In this document: positions 1 to 5,577 of the stretch, one piece after another
How the letters are laid out: every line of letters starts with the position of its first letter
Numbering within the stretch: the first letter of the stretch is position 1
Assembly: GCA_009780765.1 (NCBI GenBank)
Contig: WQZK01000034.1
Span: 1-12,374, forward strand
Length of the DNA stretch: 12,374 nucleotides
Reading direction: 5' to 3'
Origin: Defluviitaleaceae bacterium
GTDB lineage: Bacteria; Bacillota; Clostridia; Lachnospirales; UBA5962
Position numbers and translations under genes: made by a program
Notes under the pieces: generated by a model
Database searches by the model: none
What the model was told of the DNA's origin: nothing
The model's input: the letters and a program-made list of their open reading frames with translations, nothing else

Positions 1-1
1 A

Positions 2-157
2 ATCGCACTAAATATAAAAGTAACTGGGCGTCTTGTATTATGGAAAGTTTTATACCCAATAATCAGATATGCCCTTAAAGAACCAATATGGAAAATTTTA
101 AAACCACTAATCTTCAAGAACAAAAATAAAGAAAAAGGGGAAGAAATCTATGTCTAG
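2..157 (+). CDS. C-terminal end of a DUF2953-type protein (partial, 5' end outside window)
   Basis: An open frame enters from the left edge and stops at TAG 155-157, giving 51 visible residues with no start in the window. The peptide is rich in Ile, Leu, Trp and Lys and ends in a basic tail (KNKNKEKGEEIYV). The stop overlaps the start of gerW by 8 bases, which implies translational coupling. In Bacillus and many Clostridia the gene directly before ytfJ/gerW encodes a DUF2953 protein (YtfI in B. subtilis), and the GR-x-LW-type stretch fits the end of that family. The family call rests mainly on position, because only the tail is visible. Its function is not established; it is thought to be sporulation-associated. 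Confidence 0.55.
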   Translation: MALNIKVTGRLVLWKVLYPIIRYALKEPIWKILKPLIFKNKNKEKGEEIYV

Positions 158-551
158 CAATTTTAGTAATAATCTTGAAACACTTTTTGGTAAAATGGAA
201 AATTTTATTTCAACCAAAACGGTTGTTGGTGAGCCTGTGCACATAGGCGATTTAATTATGCTACCACTTGTTGATGTTACGTTTGGCGTTGGAGCTGGAG
301 GCTCTGATAAAGGCGAAGCAAAAGACAAAAAAACTGGTGACATGGGCGGCCTTGGTGCTAAAATTACGCCTTCGGCTGTAATTGTTATTAAAGGAGATTC
401 TGTTCAAATGATTAATGTTAAAAATCAGGATGCTATTGGTAAACTCATTGATATGGCTCCTGCGGTTTTGTCAAAACTTAATCTTTCTGGCCTTTTTAGC
501 AAAAACAAAGATAGCAAAAAAGAAGAAAGTATTGCAGAAGTTAATGAATAA
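150..551 (+). CDS. gerW: GerW/YtfJ family sporulation protein
   Basis: This is a 133-residue protein of the GerW (YtfJ) family, known in B. subtilis as a forespore-made protein required for normal spore germination. The conserved core is visible: GEPVHIGDLIMLPLVDVTFG at about residues 27-46, a glycine-rich turn (GVGAGG), a short charged insert (DKGEAKDKKTGDMG), GGLGAKITPSAVIVI at about 67-81, and a C-terminal helix before a Lys/Glu-rich tail. No signal peptide or membrane segment is seen. An AGGGGAAG ribosome site at about 136-143 places the ATG at 150, which overlaps the stop of the preceding DUF2953-type gene, so the two are probably co-transcribed. The length is typical for the family. Confidence 0.9.
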   Translation: MSSNFSNNLETLFGKMENFISTKTVVGEPVHIGDLIMLPLVDVTFGVGAGGSDKGEAKDKKTGDMGGLGAKITPSAVIVIKGDSVQMINVKNQDAIGKLIDMAPAVLSKLNLSGLFSKNKDSKKEESIAEVNE

Positions 552-561
552 ATGCTATAAT
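532..561 (+). promoter_or_regulatory. Sigma-A-type promoter with extended -10, for the zinc-ribbon/YIP1-like gene
   Basis: TTGCAG (532-537) lies 18 bases before TATAAT (556-561), and the -10 box is preceded by TGC, an extended TGn element. The promoter overlaps the last codons and stop of gerW. Transcription would start near 568, giving a leader of about 55 bases before the ATG at 623. The -10 is consensus and the -35 is partial. Confidence 0.55.
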
Positions 562-577
562 ATTAGCAATAGTTAAA

Positions 578-598
578 GAGGTGTGTTAGGCACGCCTC
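578..598 (+). other. Hairpin in the leader between gerW and the YIP1-like gene
   Basis: GAGGTGTG (578-585) pairs with CACGCCTC (591-598) around the loop TTAGG, giving 8 pairs including one G-U. No T-run follows, so a standard intrinsic terminator is unlikely. It lies just downstream of the predicted start of transcription and 10 bases before the ribosome site. It could stabilise the 5' end of the mRNA or mark the 3' end of the gerW message. Confidence 0.5.
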
Positions 599-622
599 AT
601 ACATAAATAGGGAGGATTTATC

Positions 623-1426
623 ATGCAAAATTTTTGTACAAATTGCGGTAAACAAATACCTGAAAGTGGCGTATGTGTTTGTGTAGAAACTCAAGCAGCG
701 AAACCTGAAATACCAGTTAATACTGCGGAACCAGCTACACAACCAACACCTGCACCTATTGGTGTAACACAGCCAAACATGGAGTTTGATAAAGTAAAAC
801 AACAAAGCTTAAATGTTGTAAGTAGCTGTATGAACTTTTTAAAGAAATTTTTCAAAGCCCCAGTTGCAACAATAGAGGAACATACACTTGGATTGCCTGA
901 AACCATAATTTTCATAGTGCTTCAATTTTTAGGGCTATTTGCTACAGGATTTTGGGTTATTTTTAGATTTAGATTAAGGCTAGGGTCGTTTAGCTCAGTA
1001 TTTAACATGTCATTACGCAGAAACTTCTTCAGAATAGGTTCGAGCTTTCCTGGAATGTTCGCTCGTGCATTTTTCGTTAGTATTATAGGGTTTGCCCTTT
1101 TAGCTGGTATATCTATATTCTTCGGGCACATTGTTTTTAAAGGTAAGCTTGATATGAAAAAGCTAGTTTCTTCAGTTGCTATGGCTAATGTTCCACTTAC
1201 TTTAATGGTTATTGTGGCTTCTGTCTTCGCTGTTGTTTGGCCGGGAAGTATTATTTTGCCATTAGCACTTGGTGTGACCTCTTCAGCCATTTTAGGCACC
1301 TTCGCATTTATGAAAAGTTTTGACCTCTCGCTTGATAAAGCAGTATACACAGCCATTTTTACATATACAATTCAAGCATGGATTGTTTACGGCATGATTG
1401 GCAGAACGCTTATAAGCTTAATCTAA
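623..1426 (+). CDS. Zinc-ribbon, YIP1-like multi-span membrane protein
   Basis: This is a 267-residue protein of unknown role. It starts with a short zinc-ribbon-like motif with Cys at 5, 8, 18 and 20. The C-x2-C half is normal, but the second half is C-x-C instead of the usual C-x2-C. A Pro/Thr/Ala-rich linker (about 26-52) follows, then a membrane domain with roughly five hydrophobic spans near 93-115, 146-168, 184-206, 208-229 and 240-262. This layout resembles zinc-ribbon proteins annotated as YIP1 family in Clostridia. A ribosome site (AGGGAGG, 7 bases before the ATG) supports the start. It has its own predicted promoter and ends just before a terminator, so it is probably a single-gene unit. 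Substrate and partners cannot be read from the sequence. Confidence 0.7.
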   Translation: MQNFCTNCGKQIPESGVCVCVETQAAKPEIPVNTAEPATQPTPAPIGVTQPNMEFDKVKQQSLNVVSSCMNFLKKFFKAPVATIEEHTLGLPETIIFIVLQFLGLFATGFWVIFRFRLRLGSFSSVFNMSLRRNFFRIGSSFPGMFARAFFVSIIGFALLAGISIFFGHIVFKGKLDMKKLVSSVAMANVPLTLMVIVASVFAVVWPGSIILPLALGVTSSAILGTFAFMKSFDLSLDKAVYTAIFTYTIQAWIVYGMIGRTLISLI

Positions 1427-1445
1427 CAAATTAAAACAGATAAAT

Positions 1446-1477
1446 AAAAAAGGCGTGAGAAAGCTCATGCCTTTTTT
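1446..1477. terminator. Bidirectional intrinsic terminator between convergent genes
   Basis: The stem AAAAAAGGCGTGAG (1446-1459) pairs with CTCATGCCTTTTTT (1464-1477) around the loop AAAG, with a single G-T pair. The A-run on one side and T-run on the other allow termination in both directions. It serves the YIP1-like gene on the plus strand and ylmH, whose stop codon lies at 1479-1481, on the minus strand. Confidence 0.92.
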
Positions 1478-1478
1478 A

Positions 1479-2240
1479 TTACCTATTCACATGTATTCTA
1501 AGCACAATTTTATCTTTTTTAGTTTGCCCAATTACTTGAGCAATTTTAACTCGCCCATACCCACGAAGGGTTATCATATCGCCTTCTTTAATTAATCTTT
1601 CTGATTTCTTGCACAAAACCCAGTTTATAAGAGCTTTATCTGCTTCTATAAGCTTTGAAACCTGCGAGCGAGAAATTTTAAATGCACAACTCAAAACCCC
1701 GTCAAGCCTCATACTCGACAGGTTTATTATCATCTCTTCATATTCTGATAGTGGTAAAAAAATCAATTCAGACGAAATTATGCTTGCAAAAACCGATACA
1801 TTTCTCACTTGCGTTAAATTATTAACCACAAAGCCCGAAACATCACGGTGTATAAACGCAATAGCTCTTTCAGCAAAAATAACTATATCTCCTACTCTTG
1901 CCCTGTCTATTCCTAGTCCAAGTATAGAACCCAAAAAATCTCTATGTGTAAGATTTTTAGAAGTTTTATCAGAAAATTTTATTTCAATAGCATCTATCGG
2001 ATAATCATCATCAGTTATTTCCATATATTCGGGCGAAAAAGCAATAATTTGCCGTTCGCAACCCTCGCTTCCACCAAAAGAAGAAATTTTGATGCTAATA
2101 AGCTCTTTAGAAATTCTTCGCTTAAATTCTTCTGTTTTAATGGGGTCCAAAAATTCTGTAAATGTTGGCTTGTTTTTATGCTCACAAATATATGCTTGCT
2201 CTAAAGCTTTTCCTAATAAAATTTTACTTAAATCTTTCAT
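1479..2240 (-). CDS. ylmH: YlmH, S4-domain RNA-binding protein
   Basis: This is a 253-residue protein of the YlmH family, with a long N-terminal domain and a C-terminal S4 RNA-binding domain at about 181-245 (from DGVLSCAFKISRSQVSKLI through the GDMITLRGYGRVKI turn). The family signature LTHRDFLGSILGLGIDRA lies near residues 97-114. In B. subtilis YlmH binds ribosomal 50S-tRNA complexes and has been linked to ribosome-associated quality control. It is the last gene of the division operon, and its start is one base after the yggT stop. No clear ribosome site precedes its ATG, so translation is probably coupled to yggT. The usual next gene of the cluster, divIVA, is absent here; a terminator follows directly. 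Confidence 0.93.
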   Translation of the reverse strand: MKDLSKILLGKALEQAYICEHKNKPTFTEFLDPIKTEEFKRRISKELISIKISSFGGSEGCERQIIAFSPEYMEITDDDYPIDAIEIKFSDKTSKNLTHRDFLGSILGLGIDRARVGDIVIFAERAIAFIHRDVSGFVVNNLTQVRNVSVFASIISSELIFLPLSEYEEMIINLSSMRLDGVLSCAFKISRSQVSKLIEADKALINWVLCKKSERLIKEGDMITLRGYGRVKIAQVIGQTKKDKIVLRIHVNR

Positions 2241-2241
2241 A

Positions 2242-2535
2242 TCACAGCAAAATCCATATAAGGTTAATCAAGAAGTCGCCAACAATACCAATAAGCCAAA
2301 ACACAATTAAAGCCGCCAAATCTAAAGGCATTTGCCTTGTTCTAAATAACTTTCTAAGTAAAAGGCGAACAGGGTATAAAATTGGCTCAACAAAAGTATA
2401 TATTATACGAATAATTGGACTTCTTGCAATTCCAGGTGATGCAAGTATAAACCACGAAAGAATGGCCCTTGCAAACAGCAATATTCTTATAACAAAAACA
2501 AAATACCTAATAGAATCTATTAATACAAATTTCAT
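2242..2535 (-). CDS. yggT: YggT/YlmG family membrane protein
   Basis: This is a 97-residue protein with a single YggT domain. A hydrophobic span near residues 8-32 is followed by the conserved loop RIIYTFVEPILYPVR (about 43-57), a basic stretch (RKLFRTRQMP) and a second span near 73-96. YlmG proteins lie in the sepF cluster of Gram-positive bacteria and in cyanobacteria and plastids. They are associated with division and nucleoid or membrane organisation, but no biochemical activity is established. An AGGAG site 5 bases before the ATG supports the start. It lies 22 bases downstream of sepF and 1 base upstream of ylmH. Confidence 0.92.
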   Translation of the reverse strand: MKFVLIDSIRYFVFVIRILLFARAILSWFILASPGIARSPIIRIIYTFVEPILYPVRLLLRKLFRTRQMPLDLAALIVFWLIGIVGDFLINLIWILL

Positions 2536-2557
2536 AACTACTCCTATCAGACGTACC

Positions 2558-3154
2558 CTATTTATAGCTTAGCCAAGATATACCACTGCCGCCTCTACCT
2601 TTAAGCTCTTCGCTAATATCGGCTTGCAATTCACCAGTAATTTCAACGCCAAGTGGTGCAATGATAAACATATCATAAGAAAGCCTTCTAATAGTTGCAT
2701 CAAGTGCATCAACAGAGCCACTTAAAAAATCGGCAATTCTTTGAGCTGTAGAACTGTCAACCTCTTCAAGATTTACAACAGAAATTATGTTACTTCTAGT
2801 GTTTTCAATAATATCTCTAGCATCTTCAATATTTCTTGGTAAATGAACATTAACTTGTGCGTGAGATTTACCGTAAACATCAGTAACAGTGTTTTGATTT
2901 GGTCTTTGTATGTATCCGCCTCTTTGTGTGTTGGTGTGAGAAATTGGAGCGATGGTGCTGCTGCCTCCTCTTGGTTCCTTGTTAGAAGCACGCCCTGTGC
3001 CACTTCCACCAACAGGCCTAATTATATCTTGTTGCCTTGTTGTTCTTTTCGGTTGCTCGTAGATGTCGTCGTCGTCATAATAATCGTCTTCGTCGTCATA
3101 CTCGTCTTCAACGCCTAGTAGCATATTTTTAAGCTTTCCAAATAGTGCTGCCAT
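2558..3154 (-). CDS. sepF: SepF, cell-division protein and FtsZ membrane tether
   Basis: This is a 198-residue SepF. In Firmicutes this protein binds the FtsZ C-terminus and anchors and bundles Z-ring filaments at the membrane. The N-terminal amphipathic segment MAALFGKLKNMLLG (1-14) fits membrane insertion. It is followed by a very acidic tract (about 16-31, almost all Asp, Glu and Tyr) and a Gly/Ser/Thr/Arg-rich linker to about residue 88. The C-terminal SepF domain (about 90-185) includes QVNVHLPRNIEDARDI, the SVVNLEEVD strand, and AQRIADFLSGSVDAL. The tail ends with a glycine-rich GRGGSGISWLSYK. A strong AGGAGGA site 6 bases before the ATG fixes the start. It sits in the usual order yggS-sepF-yggT-ylmH. 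Confidence 0.95.
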   Translation of the reverse strand: MAALFGKLKNMLLGVEDEYDDEDDYYDDDDIYEQPKRTTRQQDIIRPVGGSGTGRASNKEPRGGSSTIAPISHTNTQRGGYIQRPNQNTVTDVYGKSHAQVNVHLPRNIEDARDIIENTRSNIISVVNLEEVDSSTAQRIADFLSGSVDALDATIRRLSYDMFIIAPLGVEITGELQADISEELKGRGGSGISWLSYK

Positions 3155-3181
3155 TTTAGTTCCTCCTTGTATACTTAAACG

Positions 3182-3859
3182 CTATAGCCTTGCTCCAAAA
3201 ATGGCCGAACCTATTCTAACCATATTGGCACCTTCTTCTATAGCGATTTGGTAATCATTAGTCATACCCATTGATAAAAACTGCATATATATATTATTAA
3301 CGCTTTTATGCCTAATGTCAACTAATAATTTCTGCATATTTATAAAATAAAGCCTGTTTTCTTCTGGATTTTCGCTAAAAGGTGCCATTGTCATTAGCCC
3401 TTTAACAGATATATTGGATAATTTTGATATTATTTCTAAAAACTCGTCTATCTCTTCTTTAGCAATGCCAAATTTGCTTTCTTCCGAAGAAATATTAACT
3501 TGAACCAAAATATCCATAATAATCCCAGCTTTTTTTGCACATTTATTAATTTCCTCGGCTAATTTAACACTATCAACCGAATGAATCAAACACACCTTAT
3601 CTATTATATACTTTACTTTGTTTGTTTGCAAGTGCCCTATAAAGTGCCATTTCACTGTCTTTGGCAACACTTCATATTTCCCAAGCAATTCTTGAACCTT
3701 ATTCTCACCAAAGTTGTGAACACCCAAATCCAGCAAATACGCCATTTTTTCTATATCTATCGTCTTTGTAACAGCAACAAGTGTTACCTCTTGCTCGCTC
3801 TTTTTTGATTTTTCTATGTTTTCGTTTATAATTCTTAAGTTTTCCTTAATATTTTGCAC
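3182..3859 (-). CDS. yggS: YggS/PROSC family PLP-binding protein
   Basis: This is a 225-residue PLP homeostasis protein (YlmE in Bacillus), a fold-type III barrel that carries pyridoxal 5'-phosphate without a known catalytic reaction. The PLP lysine is in LVAVTK (Lys32 from the start chosen here). Other family motifs are present: NFGENKVQE, WHFIGHLQTNKVK, LVQVNIS with KFG downstream, GLMTMAP, SMGMTNDY, and the phosphate-binding end MVRIGSAIFG. I place the start at GTG 3859, because the AGGGGAG ribosome site (3868-3874) is 8 bases before it. An in-frame GTG at 3868 overlaps that site and would only add MIA. It follows the structured element at 3881-3993, and sepF follows 27 bases later. Confidence 0.94.
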   Translation of the reverse strand: MQNIKENLRIINENIEKSKKSEQEVTLVAVTKTIDIEKMAYLLDLGVHNFGENKVQELLGKYEVLPKTVKWHFIGHLQTNKVKYIIDKVCLIHSVDSVKLAEEINKCAKKAGIIMDILVQVNISSEESKFGIAKEEIDEFLEIISKLSNISVKGLMTMAPFSENPEENRLYFINMQKLLVDIRHKSVNNIYMQFLSMGMTNDYQIAIEEGANMVRIGSAIFGARL

Positions 3860-3867
3860 AGCTATCA

Positions 3868-3874
3868 CTCCCCT
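3868..3874 (-). promoter_or_regulatory. Ribosome-binding site deciding the yggS start
   Basis: The minus strand reads AGGGGAG, followed by 8 bases and then GTG at 3859-3857. The alternative GTG at 3868-3866 begins inside this site and so cannot use it. This supports the shorter protein. Confidence 0.75.
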
Positions 3875-3880
3875 ACAAAG

Positions 3881-3993
3881 TAACTAGGCGGCTTTAGCCG
3901 CCAAAAACTCGATGAAATAGCGAAGACATTTTATCGAAAAGCAGTAGGCGAGGGCAAGCGGGATTTATCCCCGCACAAGCCCGAGCCACTGCG
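3881..3993. repeat. GC-rich multi-hairpin intergenic element
   Basis: The gap between the HlyD-like gene and yggS is almost entirely self-complementary. Hairpin 1 is GGCGGC (3887-3892) with GCCGCC (3897-3902). Hairpin 2 is TCGATGAAAT (3909-3918) with ATTTTATCGA (3928-3937), with one G-T pair. Hairpin 3 spans 3941-3992: GCAGT/ACTGC, GGC/GCC, a symmetric GA/GA internal pair, GGGC/GCCC, and GCGGG/CCCGC around a 7-base loop. By count, 3881-3990 is 51% GC and 3941-3993 is 66% GC, well above the surrounding DNA. No T-run follows any hairpin, so it is not a plain terminator. It could be a dispersed palindromic (REP- or MITE-like) repeat, an mRNA processing element, or an RNA. I do not recognise it as a named family. 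Confidence 0.65.
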
Positions 3994-5526
3994 TCACCCG
4001 CCCATTTGATGTATGATAGTACCTTCTGTTATATTTAGATTCGCAGCATCAGTAACAATTCTATCATGCACATTAAGCCCGCCAAAGTTTAAATCTGTAT
4101 CTAAAATAACATAACCAGCCGAACCCCTAATAATACCATCCATATTTATAGAAGTAAAGCTTGCCACACCGTTATTTGTTCTAAAAACACCGCTGTTTAC
4201 AACAATTTCTTCTATTCTATATTCTCGTCCATCTTCAGGGTGAATAATTACTTCGCCACGCCGCAAATTATTAAAATCTTGCATAATGAAGATATACCCC
4301 TCAGCCCTTTCAACATTTCTAAGAGCCCTTGTAGTTATATGCACATCCTGTAAAACACCATTTTCAATCTTAGTAACCATGCGGTTTTGCGATGTACTCC
4401 AAGTTGCAAACTCTTCCGGAATTTTTAAAAATGTTTTTTCAATAATCGCAGATTCTGGAATTTTAAGCCCCGTAAAAATACTGTCATGCGTTTGAAAATT
4501 AATTGAACGCATTCCTAAAAAATCTATCATCCGCCTTGTAGAGCGAAGTATTACAAAAGATTCGCCCTCGCCACTATAAATGCTATGTACTCTCACCATA
4601 AGAGGCTCGAACCTGCCGTTTATTTCTACATGTATTGTTGTGTTAGTATTTGTATTCCATCCTCTAATAAGGTCATTCTGAATATATGCCGCAATGTACC
4701 AGTCGTTAGAATTTACTATTTTAAATACAGACTCGTTAGGCCCTACCTGCCTAACTCTGTGAAGTGGGTCAATATCCACCCTCATTCGTGTTTGTTCTTT
4801 TGTTATATAGCTCATATTTTCTGTGTTGAATATCTCTTCAAACCCATCAACCACATGCGAAACTATGCCACCAGCACTTGCTGTAATAGCCGAGTTTATA
4901 TCAGCTATTCTGTTAGCAAGCTGTCTATTTTCTGATGTATATGCTAAAACTGCTCCGCGATTTTCATTTAACAAAAGGTCGTTCCTATGCTCCAATGTTC
5001 TCTCCACATTTGTGTGTAGAGTATATATATGCGAAAAATCGTTTCCAGCCATTAGGTGCATATTAGATACAAAAATATTGCTTATAGTAGTATTTATATT
5101 CGCAACATCAGAAGAAACAGCAGAAACCTCAACCCGCTGTTCTTGAAGTGCAAGTATTCTCTCTTGAAGCCGCTCTTGCTCATTAGATAAAGCCGTGCCA
5201 AACTCAGTATGAATGCTTGAAACCATGGTACCTGCCCTAATCCTTTCACCGTGAGGAACATTAAAAACAACCTCACCAGAAGTAGCTGCACGATACACCG
5301 TTTCATCTCTCACAATTATACCATTTATAATAATTGGCCTATCAAGGCTACCTTGTGCAACAACCATGGTCGCAATGGTGTCCCTCGTTAAAAATCCAAA
5401 TATAGAGCCACCTATACTAATAACAAAAAAAATCATTGCAATAGCAAGAACAACACTTTCTGCTCCAATTTTAGAATTTTTATTACTATTAACTTTTTTT
5501 CTTGTTCTTTGGCGTCTTTCTTGCAT
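3994..5526 (-). CDS. HlyD-like membrane protein heading the division operon
   Basis: This is a 510-residue protein resembling HlyD/membrane-fusion adaptors. A basic N-terminus (ERRQRTRKK) is followed by one membrane span near 24-46, so most of the protein should lie outside the cell. A biotinyl/lipoyl-like half-motif is at about 76-105 (YRAATSGEVVFNVPHGERI), a helical region at about 112-215, and the second half (SAGGIVSHVVDGFEEIF) at about 217-233. Beta-rich domains follow to the end. I place the start at ATG 5526, because a GGAGG site (5534-5538) lies 7 bases upstream; an earlier in-frame ATG at 5550 has that site inside its coding frame. No transporter genes lie nearby. Similar proteins are found before yggS-sepF in Clostridia, which suggests an envelope or division role, but none is established. 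Confidence 0.8.
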   Translation of the reverse strand: MQERRQRTRKKVNSNKNSKIGAESVVLAIAMIFFVISIGGSIFGFLTRDTIATMVVAQGSLDRPIIINGIIVRDETVYRAATSGEVVFNVPHGERIRAGTMVSSIHTEFGTALSNEQERLQERILALQEQRVEVSAVSSDVANINTTISNIFVSNMHLMAGNDFSHIYTLHTNVERTLEHRNDLLLNENRGAVLAYTSENRQLANRIADINSAITASAGGIVSHVVDGFEEIFNTENMSYITKEQTRMRVDIDPLHRVRQVGPNESVFKIVNSNDWYIAAYIQNDLIRGWNTNTNTTIHVEINGRFEPLMVRVHSIYSGEGESFVILRSTRRMIDFLGMRSINFQTHDSIFTGLKIPESAIIEKTFLKIPEEFATWSTSQNRMVTKIENGVLQDVHITTRALRNVERAEGYIFIMQDFNNLRRGEVIIHPEDGREYRIEEIVVNSGVFRTNNGVASFTSINMDGIIRGSAGYVILDTDLNFGGLNVHDRIVTDAANLNITEGTIIHQMGG

Positions 5527-5551
5527 TTTAAAACCTCCGTGATCATACACA
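5523..5551 (+). promoter_or_regulatory. Candidate sigma-E-type sporulation promoter for ylbJ
   Basis: GCATTTT (5523-5529) matches the B. subtilis sigma-E -35 consensus KMATATT at 6 of 7 positions. Fourteen bases later CATACACA (5544-5551) matches CATACAnT except for the last base. The spacing is in the sigma-E range of 13-15. Transcription would begin about 5558, just before the GGGGG ribosome site of ylbJ. B. subtilis ylbJ is a sigma-E gene, which fits. The -35 box overlaps the start codon of the divergent HlyD-like gene. Confidence 0.55.
5534..5538 (-). promoter_or_regulatory. Ribosome-binding site deciding the HlyD-like start
   Basis: GGAGG is followed by TTTTAAA and then ATG at 5526. This selects the 510-residue form over the 518-residue form starting at 5550. 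Confidence 0.8.
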
Positions 5552-5577
5552 TGTATAGTTAAGGGGGTAAGTCCTAA

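Noticed and set aside
922..1356. Long minus-strand open frame opposite the YIP1-like gene, and similar long opposite-strand frames elsewhere
   Set aside because: They lack ribosome sites and family motifs and mirror well-supported genes, so they are shadows.
3881..3993. Reading the 3881-3993 element as an intrinsic terminator of the HlyD-like gene
   Set aside because: Neither strand has a T-run directly after any stem; the T-run on the minus strand precedes hairpin 1 instead of following it.
5541..5547. Minus-strand TATGAT just before the HlyD-like gene as its promoter
   Set aside because: The -35 position reads TTACCC, a poor match, and the transcript start would lie within or beside the ribosome site.
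5551..5570. Sigma-A-like -10 (TATAGT, 5554-5559) upstream of ylbJ
   Set aside because: No acceptable -35 lies 16-18 bases upstream; the sigma-E-like pair at 5523-5551 is a better match and fits the known control of ylbJ.
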